A stretch of DNA of 64,000 nt, taken from NCBI GenBank assembly GCA_947488295.1, contig CANKYU010000007.1, positions 62,001-126,000 on the forward strand, written 5' to 3'. The translations under genes and the position numbers were made by a program. Each line of letters opens with the position of its first letter. The first letter of the stretch is position 1. The stretch is from an uncultured Anderseniella sp. GTDB taxonomy: Bacteria; Pseudomonadota; Alphaproteobacteria; Rhizobiales; Aestuariivirgaceae. Positions 51,534-60,107 of the stretch are shown here, one piece after another. The notes below the pieces were generated by a model. That model worked only from the letters and a program-made list of their open reading frames with translations. It had not been told where the DNA came from and searched no databases.

Positions 51534-51589
51534 ACAACCGGGCGGCGACTGCACGACGGAAGTTACGGATAAACCAAAGGGAGAAGATC

Positions 51590-53188
51590 ATGACATTCGA
51601 CAATGAACGGCACGCACAATGGCTGATCGGCCAGATGCAGAAAGGCCGCCTCTCGCGGCGGGAGTTTCTCGGCAGGGCGGGCGCACTGGGCATTGCGGCC
51701 ACACTGGGAACCAGCATGATCGAACGCGCCCTTGCTGCTGAACCGAAAAAAGGCGGTCACATGCGCCTCGCCATGGGCCACGGCGCCACCACCGACACCC
51801 AGGACCCGGCAGTTATTGAAAACGGACTGCAGTGGGTCGTGGCCTATGCCGTGGCCAACACGCTGACCGAACTGGCACCCAATGGCGACCTGCTGCCAGC
51901 CCTGGCAACCGAATGGTCGGCAAGCCCGGACGCCAAGGTCTGGACATTCAAACTGCGCAAGGGTGTGGAGTTTCACAACGGCAAGACCATGACTGCCGAT
52001 GACGTGATTGCCTCCATGAACCACCATCGCGGCAAGGACACCAAATCCGTCGGCAAACCCATTCTTGCACCGGTGACCGACATTCGCGCCGACGGGCCGG
52101 ACACCGTTATCTTCGAGCTTTCCGGCGGAAATGCCGACTTCCCGTTCAGCTTCAACGAGGCGACGTTCGGCATCTACCCGGCCAAGGCTGGCAAGATAGA
52201 CTGGCAGGCCGGCGGATCGGGCGGCTACATCATCAAGAACAATGATCCCGGTGTCAGGGTCGATTTCGAGCGCAATCCGAATTACTGGAAAGACGGAGCC
52301 GCCCATGCGGACAGTGTCGAGCTGTTGTCCATCATCGATTCCACCGCAAGAAACAATGCATTGCTCACCGGCGCAGTCGACGCAATCGACCAGGTCGATC
52401 TGAAAACGGTTGCCCTGATGTCGCGCAACCCGGCCATCGTCGTGGAGGAAGGCGTCGGACCCCTGCACTATGTCATGCCCATGCAGATAGACGTGGCACC
52501 GTTTGACAACCTGCACCTGCGCAAGGCGCTGAAACATGCCATCGACCGGGAGGAAATGGTCAAGAAAATACTTAACGGTCATGGCAGGGTCGGCAACGAC
52601 AACCCGATCGGACCATCATACCGGTATTTCGCCGAAGACCTCGAGCAGACCACCTATGACCCGGACAAGGCCAAATTCCACATGCAGAAGTCGGGCCTGG
52701 GAGATATTACTCTCGACCTGAGTGCGTCTGATGCGGCGTTCTCCGGCGCCCTTGACGCCGCTCAGCTGTTTTCTGCGTCTGCCAAAAACACGGGCATCAA
52801 CATCAATGTGGTTCGCGAACCCAATGACGGTTACTGGTCAAACGTGTGGCTGAAGAAACCATGGTGCACCAGTTACTGGGGCGGTTATGCAACCGAGGAC
52901 ACCATGTTCACGACCGGTTACGCACCGGATGCTGCGTGGAACGAAACACGCTGGAAGGACGAAAAGTTCAATTCGCTGCTGGTCTCCGCCAGGGCGGAAC
53001 TGGACACCGACAAGCGCAAGACCATGTACCACGACATGCAGAGGATGCTGCGCGACGACGGTGGTGTCATCGTGCCGATGTTCGCCAACGGCGTGTCCGC
53101 CCGCAACAAGAAGATTGCCCACGGCGATATTTCCTGGGGCCGCGCCTTTGACGGCCGCCGGATCATGGAACGCTGGTGGATGCTCTAG
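51590..53188 (+). CDS. family 5 (DppA/OppA-type) substrate-binding protein
   Basis: A 532-residue binding protein with a Tat-like signal (SRREFLGRAGALGIAATLG) and mature core KKGGHMRLAMGHGATTDTQD. It is homologous to the protein at 35583-37175; the segments around GVEFHNGKTMTADDVIASMN and NDPGVRVDFERNP are shared. ATG 51590 has AAAGGGAGAAG before it. With the CocE hydrolase it forms a small operon, so the hydrolase probably cleaves what this protein helps import. No permease or ATPase is present. Confidence 0.9.
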   Translation: MTFDNERHAQWLIGQMQKGRLSRREFLGRAGALGIAATLGTSMIERALAAEPKKGGHMRLAMGHGATTDTQDPAVIENGLQWVVAYAVANTLTELAPNGDLLPALATEWSASPDAKVWTFKLRKGVEFHNGKTMTADDVIASMNHHRGKDTKSVGKPILAPVTDIRADGPDTVIFELSGGNADFPFSFNEATFGIYPAKAGKIDWQAGGSGGYIIKNNDPGVRVDFERNPNYWKDGAAHADSVELLSIIDSTARNNALLTGAVDAIDQVDLKTVALMSRNPAIVVEEGVGPLHYVMPMQIDVAPFDNLHLRKALKHAIDREEMVKKILNGHGRVGNDNPIGPSYRYFAEDLEQTTYDPDKAKFHMQKSGLGDITLDLSASDAAFSGALDAAQLFSASAKNTGININVVREPNDGYWSNVWLKKPWCTSYWGGYATEDTMFTTGYAPDAAWNETRWKDEKFNSLLVSARAELDTDKRKTMYHDMQRMLRDDGGVIVPMFANGVSARNKKIAHGDISWGRAFDGRRIMERWWML

Positions 53189-53213
53189 ACCCTGCAGGCT
53201 CTTTGTGACCTGT

Positions 53214-53238
53214 CTCTCCCGGCTGCACGCCGGGAGAG
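53214..53238. terminator. hairpin after the binding-protein gene
   Basis: CTCTCCCGGC pairs perfectly with GCCGGGAGAG around a TGCAC loop, 26 bases after the stop. No T-run follows, so it is a hairpin barrier or part of a bidirectional terminator for the convergent membrane-protein gene. Confidence 0.65.
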
Positions 53239-53259
53239 GTATCGGCAGGTGCTCTGCTG

Positions 53260-53700
53260 CTATTGTCGGCGCAGTCGTCCGGTCATTTTCAGGCCATCAC
53301 GGATGTTGAGCCCCATCAGCGTCAGGTTCAGTCCGCCTGCGACCAATTCCAGCGACTGGACGAGATAAAACTGCATATCAAAGCTGTCCGCTGCAGCCTT
53401 CGACTGGAGATAGAAGGCCGCCGGTAAAAGGATCAGCAATCCGTTCAGGGCGATAACCGGCATCCGCTTTTTCTTGGCCGCGGCAGGCGCGTCGCGGCGG
53501 CGCTTTCCCATGACCATGCCTGAGGCGCCGACAATCACCATGGCCGGGATCAGCACGAACATGCCGTTGAGGATCATGGTCTTGACTGCAGCAACCATCT
53601 CTTTCGAACCGAACAATTCACTGATCGCCGTCGATGACCAAAAAGTCGCAATGGCGAGAAAACCGATCAGGCCGGCAGCCGCATGTATTTTGCTTTTCAT
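53260..53700 (-). CDS. hypothetical four-helix membrane protein
   Basis: A 146-residue protein with four likely membrane helices (AAGLIGFLAIATFW, ILNGMFVLIPAMVIVGASGM, VIALNGLLILLPAAFYL and LVAGGLNLTLMGLNI). A lysine/arginine-rich loop (KRRRDAPAAAKKKR) lies between helices 2 and 3, so that loop is probably cytoplasmic. I do not recognise the family. It lies 20 bases downstream of the monooxygenase-type gene on the same strand, and so may be under the same MarR regulator. Confidence 0.75.
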   Translation of the reverse strand: MKSKIHAAAGLIGFLAIATFWSSTAISELFGSKEMVAAVKTMILNGMFVLIPAMVIVGASGMVMGKRRRDAPAAAKKKRMPVIALNGLLILLPAAFYLQSKAAADSFDMQFYLVQSLELVAGGLNLTLMGLNIRDGLKMTGRLRRQ

Positions 53701-53720
53701 CGAACTCGTCCTTCCATTGA

Positions 53721-54089
53721 TCAGGCGGTGCAGTGGTTTTCAACGGCCAGCTTCCTGAACAGGTGCGGCCTGGTAACTGCACTGTCGGGATAGTCGTTTA
53801 TGCGGCGCAGGAACTCCGGATTGGTGAACGCGGCGCGGAAGCTCGCAACATCCTGCCAGACGGCGTAATTTAGATAACTGGAGCTACCGGCAATTCCGGC
53901 GTGCAACTGGGTGGAGATGTAGCCTGGCTGGGCCTTCATGAAGTCGGCGTCGTGTGCCCAAGCCTTAAGGAGCGCAGCTTCGTCCGCCGGATCAACCGTG
54001 AACAGGTTGATCAGGACAATTGGCCCTTCTTCGGATTTCATCTGATCTGCCAGGCTTACAACTGTATCGAGTTCTTCAATTTTCAACAT
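53721..54089 (-). CDS. antibiotic biosynthesis monooxygenase (ABM)-type protein
   Basis: A 122-residue dimeric alpha-beta-barrel type protein. VLINLFTVDPADEAALLKAW, MKAQPGYISTQLH and YAVWQDVASFRAAF are the ABM pattern. Such enzymes oxidise quinol-like or heme-like substrates, often without a cofactor. I take ATG 54089 after GAAAGGAACC. It is divergent from a MarR gene with two perfect 16-base palindromes between, so it is probably MarR-controlled. Confidence 0.85.
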   Translation of the reverse strand: MLKIEELDTVVSLADQMKSEEGPIVLINLFTVDPADEAALLKAWAHDADFMKAQPGYISTQLHAGIAGSSSYLNYAVWQDVASFRAAFTNPEFLRRINDYPDSAVTRPHLFRKLAVENHCTA

Positions 54090-54122
54090 TGCCGGTTCCT
54101 TTCGGTGCTTGTTCAATCATTT

Positions 54123-54138
54123 ATATAGCATGCTATAT
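54123..54138. promoter_or_regulatory. MarR-type operator 1
   Basis: ATATAGCATGCTATAT, a perfect 16-base palindrome. It shares ATAGCATGCTAT with the second site, centre to centre 22 bases. Confidence 0.8.
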
Positions 54139-54144
54139 ACTATT

Positions 54145-54160
54145 GCATAGCATGCTATGC
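54145..54160. promoter_or_regulatory. MarR-type operator 2
   Basis: GCATAGCATGCTATGC, a perfect 16-base palindrome. It includes the ATG at 54157, which makes that codon an unlikely start for the regulator. Confidence 0.8.
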
Positions 54161-54177
54161 AAGTGCTAATTCACGCC

Positions 54178-54609
54178 ATGGCCTTTGAGAAAGAAACATC
54201 CGCCGGGTATCTCGCCAATCACATGGCACGCCTGTTTGCCAAAGGACTGCAACAGCGCATCGCGCCGCTCGGCATCGTTACCGGCCAGTTCCCGATCTTG
54301 CTGGAATTGTGGGAGAAAGACGGAACGACGCAGAGCGAATTGCTGGCAAAACTCGATATCGAGCAGGCCACGCTTGCCAACACGCTGACCCGCATGGAGC
54401 GCAACGGCCTGATCAGGCGCACCAGGCATCCGGCCGATGCGCGTTCACAACAGATCTGGCTGACGTCAAAGGCAAAGGATATCAGCAATGACGCATATCA
54501 GGCCGCACAGGATCAGAATGCTCAGGCCCTGTCCGGCCTGTCCCAGAAAGAACGGGCTGAATTTCTCGATTACATGAGCCGGGTCATCGGCGCCATGCGT
54601 CAGGACTAG
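54178..54609 (+). CDS. MarR family transcriptional regulator
   Basis: A 143-residue regulator. The winged HTH (QSELLAKLDIEQATLANTLT and MERNGLIRRTRHPADARSQQ) lies at about residues 49-90, between dimerisation helices. I use ATG 54178 (MAFEKETSAGYLANHMARLF); the ATG at 54157 falls inside the operator. It is divergent from the ABM gene and probably represses both. The RND pump genes converge on it and are not obviously under it. Confidence 0.9.
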   Translation: MAFEKETSAGYLANHMARLFAKGLQQRIAPLGIVTGQFPILLELWEKDGTTQSELLAKLDIEQATLANTLTRMERNGLIRRTRHPADARSQQIWLTSKAKDISNDAYQAAQDQNAQALSGLSQKERAEFLDYMSRVIGAMRQD

Positions 54610-54629
54610 CGCCATCTTTCGGCATTCGG

Positions 54630-57600
54630 TTACTCGCCGGGCTGCGGCATTGCCGCACCGGATTTTGCAGCATCGAGTTCCTCGGCCAGCCGCTTTTCAA
54701 TGAAGCCACGCGGGCGGGTAAACCTGGCGAGCAGATCATACAGGACCGGTGTCAGGAACAGGGTCAGAATACCGGCACACAGCAGTCCGCCAATCACCAC
54801 CGTGCCAATGGCAATGCGGCTTTCAGCACCGGCACCGGAGGCCAGCACCAGAGGCACCGCGCCGAGAACAGTGGAGATCACCGTCATGACAATCGGGCGC
54901 AGGCGCAGCACCGACGCCTCAACCACCGCCTCGCGAACCGCCATGCCGTCGTCGCGCAACTGGTTGGCAAACTCGACAATCAGAATGCCGTTCTTGGCCA
55001 TCAGCCCGATCAGCAGGATGATGCCGATCTGCGAGTAGATATTGAGGCTCAGGCCTGCCCCCCACAGGGCATACAGGGCACCTGCGACCGCCAGCGGCAC
55101 CGACAGCATGATGATGAAGGGATGCACGAAGCTTTCAAACTGTCCTGCCAGCACCAGGAACACGATCAGGATGGCCAATGCAAAGGTAATTGCCACGCCT
55201 GACGATGTTTCCAGATACTGCTGCGACTGACCTGAGAAACTCAGGCTGGCTTCCGGCGGCAATGTCTTGGCGGCCTCGTCGCGGATGAAATCAATGGCAT
55301 TGCCGAGCGCGTAGCCTTCGTTCAGCGCCGCAGACAGGGTAATGGATGGCAACCGGTTGTAGCGTCTGAGCGCCGGCGCTTCCGAAGTTTCCACCAGCTT
55401 GACGACAGATGACAGCGGCACTACGGACTCGCCATCATCGGTGCGGATGAACAGCTTGGAGATGTCGTCCGGCGACTGCCGGTCACGGTCTTCAGCCTGC
55501 ACGATCACCGGGTATTCCCGGCCCCGGTCGATATAGCTGGTGATCTCGCGCGAGGCCAGCATGGTCTGCAGGGTCGACGCAATGGTGCGCACCGAAATAC
55601 CAAGGTCGTCAGCGCGTTTCCTGTCCACCGTCAACCGGAACTGCGGCTGGTTCTGCTCAAAATCGATATCGACATTGGCAAGGCCGGGATTGTCGCGGGC
55701 CTTCTGTTTCAGCTCTTCTGCCCATACCTTGACGCTTTCATAGTCGGGTCCGCCAATAACGGCACGCAAGGGGGTGGAGCTGCCGCGCAGGCCCAGGCCG
55801 GACGGCATCACCGGGAAGCCGCGCGCGCCGGTAATGCCCGCGACCATCGGGATAATCGAGCGGCGCGCCTCAACCACCGAGATATCGCGTTCGTCCCACG
55901 GTTCGAACCGGATCACCATGAACGAGCGGTACGGTCTGCTCCGGAAGCCGGTGAACGAATAGATGATCTTGATGTCGAGCTTGTCCTTGACCTTGACGAG
56001 CTGGTCTTCAAGCTTTTTGACCTGCGCATCTGTGAACGCCAGGGTGGAGCCCTGCGGCGCGGTCATGGGCACAAAGATAAGGCTTCTGTCCTCGGTTGGC
56101 GTCAGTTCGCGCTGGGTGTTCTGCATCGCGATATAGCTGGCGCCGGAAAACGCCAGACATGCGGCAATTACAATCAGTGGAGCATTTATGGACGCTGTGA
56201 CCGCCTTGCGGTACCAGCGATACACAAACCCCTCCGGCCGCTGCAGTTCATCGGCGGACACGCCGTCGCGCGCCTTCAGTATCTTTGACGCAAGCGCCGG
56301 ACACGCGCTCAGCGCCACGAAGGTAGAGATGATCACTGCGCTTGCCAGGACAAAGCCGAACTCGGTGAACAGCTTTCCAGCTGCTCCCTGCAGGAACGAA
56401 ATGGGAATGAACACAGCGATCAGGGTGACCGAAGTCGCCAGAATGGCAAACGTGACCTGACGCGATCCATTCACGGCCGCCTGAAGCTTTGTCTCACCGT
56501 TTGCCAGACGGCGTTCGATGTTTTCCAGCATGACAATGGCGTCATCCACCACCAGTCCGATGGCCAGCAGCAGGGCCAGCAGCGTCAGCACATTGAGCGA
56601 GAACCCGAGCAGGTAAATCAGGAAAAAGCATCCGACAAGCGACACCGGAATGGTTATGGCCGGGATCAGGGTGGCGCGCACCGAGCGCAGGAACAGCAGG
56701 ATCACCAGCACCACCAGCACCAGCGACAGACCCAGCGCGATCAGCACCTCCTTGATCGACGCACTGACGAACACCGCATCATCGGAGCCGACGAAAATCT
56801 GCATCCCTTCAGGAAGTTGAGTATTCAGGACGTCAAGCTGCGCACGCACCGCATTTGAAATGGCAATGGTATTGGATTGCGACTGGCGCAGAACCGCGAT
56901 GCCGATGGCATTCAGCCCGTTGGAGCGCACAATGGTACTGTCGTCCTCAACGCCCCTGTCGACACGCGCCACAGTGCCCAGTCTGATCGGCACACCGCCT
57001 GCCTCGGTGACCACGATGTCGCGAAACTGCTGCGGATCGGTCAGCCTTGAATCCAGGCGCACGGTGAACAGCCGTGTGGTTGATTCAATCTCGCCGGCGG
57101 GCAGTTCCACATTGTTCTGGCGCAAGGCTTCCTCGACATCCGCCACCGTGAGATTGCGCGCCGCCAGGGCACGCCGGTCCAGCCAGATGCGGATGGCGGC
57201 GCGGCGCTGGCCGTAAATGCGCACATCCGCCACACCGTCAATAGTGGTGATGCGATCCTGTATGAAGCGTTCCAGGTAATCGGTCACTTCCTCCGGGCTC
57301 TGCCGGTCGGAATACACCGCCAGTCGCATAACCGGGTCGGCATCGGAATCGCTCTTGACCACCTGCGGCTCGTCAACTTCATCCGGCAGCTGGCCCCGCA
57401 CCCGGCCGACAGCGTCACGCACATCATTTGCTGCCTGGTCGATATCGCGGCCAAGCTCAAATTCTATGGTGGTGGTCGAGCGCCCTCTCTGGCTGGTCGA
57501 GGTGATGGTCTTAACCCCGGAAATCCCGGCCACGGCGCTGTCAATGATTTCGGTAATGTCGGTGTCAACGACTTCCGGCGCGGCCCCCACATAAGTGGTG

Positions 57601-57743
57601 GTCACCGACACGATCGACGAGTCGACATCCGGCAGTTCACGCACGGATATGGCATTGAGTGACGCCAGGCCTGCCACGATGATCAGCAGCGACACAACCG
57701 CAGCCAGAACAGGCCGGCGGATGGACAGCTCCGACAGTGTCAT
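54630..57743 (-). CDS. RND efflux transporter, inner-membrane pump subunit
   Basis: A 1037-residue pump of the HAE1 family. Twelve membrane helices frame two large periplasmic loops. The proton-relay pair Asp-Asp is in AIGLVVDDAIVMLENIERRL (helix 4), and the N-terminus MTLSELSIRRPVLAAVVSLL is typical. It expels hydrophobic drugs, dyes or toxins with the adaptor encoded just upstream. The start overlaps the adaptor's stop. No outer-membrane channel gene is adjacent. Confidence 0.94.
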   Translation of the reverse strand: MTLSELSIRRPVLAAVVSLLIIVAGLASLNAISVRELPDVDSSIVSVTTTYVGAAPEVVDTDITEIIDSAVAGISGVKTITSTSQRGRSTTTIEFELGRDIDQAANDVRDAVGRVRGQLPDEVDEPQVVKSDSDADPVMRLAVYSDRQSPEEVTDYLERFIQDRITTIDGVADVRIYGQRRAAIRIWLDRRALAARNLTVADVEEALRQNNVELPAGEIESTTRLFTVRLDSRLTDPQQFRDIVVTEAGGVPIRLGTVARVDRGVEDDSTIVRSNGLNAIGIAVLRQSQSNTIAISNAVRAQLDVLNTQLPEGMQIFVGSDDAVFVSASIKEVLIALGLSLVLVVLVILLFLRSVRATLIPAITIPVSLVGCFFLIYLLGFSLNVLTLLALLLAIGLVVDDAIVMLENIERRLANGETKLQAAVNGSRQVTFAILATSVTLIAVFIPISFLQGAAGKLFTEFGFVLASAVIISTFVALSACPALASKILKARDGVSADELQRPEGFVYRWYRKAVTASINAPLIVIAACLAFSGASYIAMQNTQRELTPTEDRSLIFVPMTAPQGSTLAFTDAQVKKLEDQLVKVKDKLDIKIIYSFTGFRSRPYRSFMVIRFEPWDERDISVVEARRSIIPMVAGITGARGFPVMPSGLGLRGSSTPLRAVIGGPDYESVKVWAEELKQKARDNPGLANVDIDFEQNQPQFRLTVDRKRADDLGISVRTIASTLQTMLASREITSYIDRGREYPVIVQAEDRDRQSPDDISKLFIRTDDGESVVPLSSVVKLVETSEAPALRRYNRLPSITLSAALNEGYALGNAIDFIRDEAAKTLPPEASLSFSGQSQQYLETSSGVAITFALAILIVFLVLAGQFESFVHPFIIMLSVPLAVAGALYALWGAGLSLNIYSQIGIILLIGLMAKNGILIVEFANQLRDDGMAVREAVVEASVLRLRPIVMTVISTVLGAVPLVLASGAGAESRIAIGTVVIGGLLCAGILTLFLTPVLYDLLARFTRPRGFIEKRLAEELDAAKSGAAMPQPGE

Positions 57744-58864
57744 TGGGTGCTGCCCCCGGTTTCGGCATTCACCACCTTGACGGCAGCGCCGGGACGCACT
57801 TTGGACGTGCCGTGGGTTACCACTTCATCGCCTTCGGAAAGCCCGTCCACTATCTGGACAAACCCGGGTTCACGCGCGCCGATTGTGACCGTTTGCTTTC
57901 GGGCCTTGCCGTCGGCGACCACAAATACATGAGTGTTGGGGCCTTCCACGGTCACGGCAGCTTCCGGCACCATCACCATGGCCTGGCTGTCCAGCTCAAG
58001 CGTCAGTTGCATGAACATGCCGGATGGCAGCGCACCGTCGGAGTTGTCAATTTCAGCCCGCACTCTGAACGAGCGGTTAATGGGGTCGACCGTAGAGTCG
58101 ACCTGGGTGATTTTCGCATCGAATACCCGGTCGGGATAAGCAGCTGTTGTCGCCCTGGCGTGCAGTCCGACCCGGGCAATGGCGAAGTATTCTTCCGGTA
58201 CCGCAAACTCCAGCAAAACCGAAGACAGATCATCCAGCCGGGTCAACACCGTATCCCTGGTCACCCGCGCGCCCGCATCCACCGCATGAAAACCCGGCGT
58301 GCCGCCGAACGGCGCCAGGATGGTGCGGTCGGCCAGTCGCGACCTGGCGCGATCAACCTGAGCAGACGCCGCCGACATTGCCGCCTGCAGTTCTTCGACC
58401 GACGCGCGCGCGGTGATACGCGACTGGCTCAGCTTGTCGCCCCGCTTCAGGGCCAGATCAGCCTTCAGCAACTCCGCTTCGGCCTGGGCCAGATCAGCTT
58501 TCTCTATGGTGTCGTCCAGCGTAAACAGCACGGCATCCTTTTCGACCCGGCTGCCGGGCTTATATCGAATCTCGGTAATCGTGCCGTCCGCCTTGGACCG
58601 AATTTCGACATAGCGCACGGCGCGGGTGTTGCCGACCGCCTCAACCGTGCGTGCCAGAGTGCGCACTTGCGCTTTTGTGGTTTCAACGGACGTTTGCCGA
58701 CCGCCACGACGTCTGTTGCCGGCGGCCGGTTTGCCGCCTGCCTGTTTGCCTGCATCGGGCGAAGTTGCAGCAATTCCGGCTTTCCAGTGGCCATAGCCCG
58801 CATAGCCGCCGTACGCGACAGCGCTCAGCACCAGCAAGACCAGTATCTGTTTCACAATTGACAT
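57740..58864 (-). CDS. RND efflux periplasmic adaptor (membrane fusion protein)
   Basis: A 374-residue adaptor. An N-terminal membrane anchor (MSIVKQILVLLVLSAVAYGG) is followed by the lipoyl halves (VGNTRAVRYVEIRSKADGTI and RTILAPFGGTPGFHAVDAGA), a coiled-coil hairpin (KADLAQAEAELLKADLALKR) and the beta-barrel. It bridges the pump to an outer-membrane channel. Its stop overlaps the pump start (ATGA). A tandem ATATACG-ATATACG repeat lies about 75-90 bases before its start. Confidence 0.93.
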   Translation of the reverse strand: MSIVKQILVLLVLSAVAYGGYAGYGHWKAGIAATSPDAGKQAGGKPAAGNRRRGGRQTSVETTKAQVRTLARTVEAVGNTRAVRYVEIRSKADGTITEIRYKPGSRVEKDAVLFTLDDTIEKADLAQAEAELLKADLALKRGDKLSQSRITARASVEELQAAMSAASAQVDRARSRLADRTILAPFGGTPGFHAVDAGARVTRDTVLTRLDDLSSVLLEFAVPEEYFAIARVGLHARATTAAYPDRVFDAKITQVDSTVDPINRSFRVRAEIDNSDGALPSGMFMQLTLELDSQAMVMVPEAAVTVEGPNTHVFVVADGKARKQTVTIGAREPGFVQIVDGLSEGDEVVTHGTSKVRPGAAVKVVNAETGGSTQ

Positions 58865-58939
58865 TATGCGCGCAGCACTTCCATTCCGTTGTGACGTGTT
58901 TACGGCGGTGTTTCCGTTGGTCGCCCGTCACATTAAATC

Positions 58940-58953
58940 ATATACGATATACG
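58940..58953. promoter_or_regulatory. tandem ATATACG repeat upstream of the RND operon
   Basis: ATATACGATATACG, two 7-base units head to tail, in the 187-base gap between the RND adaptor and cobT. Possible regulator or promoter element; nothing more can be said. Confidence 0.35.
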
Positions 58954-59020
58954 CTGAATCAAGGATGACGACCAGAAACATGTCACAAACGTGATGAACG
59001 CCTGCATGATCGCATTGTCA

Positions 59021-59051
59021 GCGGCAGGTGTAGTGGGCTAGCGTCTGCCGC
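59021..59051 (+). promoter_or_regulatory. hairpin ending at the cobT start codon
   Basis: GCGGCAG (59021-59027) pairs with CTGCCGC (59045-59051), the second arm ending just before the ATG at 59052. No Shine-Dalgarno sequence is visible. It could limit translation. It is not a recognisable cobalamin riboswitch. Confidence 0.35.
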
Positions 59052-60107
59052 ATGTCACAACCCAGCGTTTCAAACTCTCCTGACCTGCCCCGAATCAAAC
59101 CGCTCAACGCCAGTCTTGACAGTGAGATTGCCCACGCCATCGACACCAAGACCAAGCCGCCCGGCTCGCTGGGCCGGGTTGAGGCACTGGCTGCGCAAAT
59201 TGCCCGGGTCCAGCAGACACTCGCTCCGGTGATGCATACCTGTTCGCTGACTATTTTCGCAGCCGATCATGGTATCGCCAAGGCAGGCGTATCGGCATTT
59301 CCGCAGGAAGTGTCGCGCCAGATGGTGATGAACTTTCTGGCCGGCGGGGCTGCCGCCAATGTATTCGCCAATATCCAGGGCATCGATGTCCGGGTGGTCG
59401 ATGCCGGACTGGCCGGTGACCCACTGTCGCATGACAATCTGATTTCGCATTGTATTGCCCCCGGCACCGCCAGTTTTCTCGATGGCCCGGCCATGACGCG
59501 CGACCAGTTGTCCAAATGCCTGGCACACGGTGTCGAGCTGGGAAATTCCGCTGCGGGAGAGGCTGTGGCGTTTGGAGAGATGGGTATTGCCAACACCTCA
59601 TCGGCAGCCATGCTGGCACACAAGCTGACCGGCGAACCGGTGAGGCATTTCATCGGGCGCGGCACAGGCGTTGATGATGATGGACTTGCCCGCAAGCTGC
59701 AGATCCTGACGACAGCATCTGAACGCACGTCAAATGAACTGAGCGCCGCTGAGGTCATGGCGGAGTATGGCGGCTTTGAAATCAACATGATGGCCGGCGC
59801 GATGCTGGGAGCAGCCGCAACCGGACGCCTTGTTCTGGTCGACGGTACCATTGCGACTGCAGCCGCCATGGCCGCAGTTCATCTGAAGCCGGCTGTGCGC
59901 GACTACCTGATATTCTCCCATGCATCGGGAGACGCCGGACACAATGCCATGATTGCCGCCCTTGAGGTGCGCCCCCTGCTCGACCTGGACTTACGCCTCG
60001 GCGAAGGCACCGGCGCGTTGCTCGCCTGGCCTCTGCTGAAATGCGCTGCCGCCATGCTATGCGACATGGCCAGCTTCGACAGTGCCGGAGTATCCGGCAA
60101 GACATGA
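59052..60107 (+). CDS. cobT: nicotinate-nucleotide-dimethylbenzimidazole phosphoribosyltransferase
   Basis: A 351-residue cobalamin lower-ligand enzyme that joins dimethylbenzimidazole to the ribose phosphate of nicotinate mononucleotide. Key stretches are IDTKTKPPGSLGRVEALAAQ, FAADHGIAKAGVSAFPQEVS, EMGIANTSSAAML and LRLGEGTGALLAWPL with the catalytic Glu. The size is normal. Its stop overlaps cobS (ATGA). Confidence 0.96.
   Translation: MSQPSVSNSPDLPRIKPLNASLDSEIAHAIDTKTKPPGSLGRVEALAAQIARVQQTLAPVMHTCSLTIFAADHGIAKAGVSAFPQEVSRQMVMNFLAGGAAANVFANIQGIDVRVVDAGLAGDPLSHDNLISHCIAPGTASFLDGPAMTRDQLSKCLAHGVELGNSAAGEAVAFGEMGIANTSSAAMLAHKLTGEPVRHFIGRGTGVDDDGLARKLQILTTASERTSNELSAAEVMAEYGGFEINMMAGAMLGAAATGRLVLVDGTIATAAAMAAVHLKPAVRDYLIFSHASGDAGHNAMIAALEVRPLLDLDLRLGEGTGALLAWPLLKCAAAMLCDMASFDSAGVSGKT

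Noticed and set aside
58865..59051. Cobalamin riboswitch before cobT
   Set aside because: The gap is short and lacks the conserved B12-box and the multi-helix architecture; only a simple hairpin is present.
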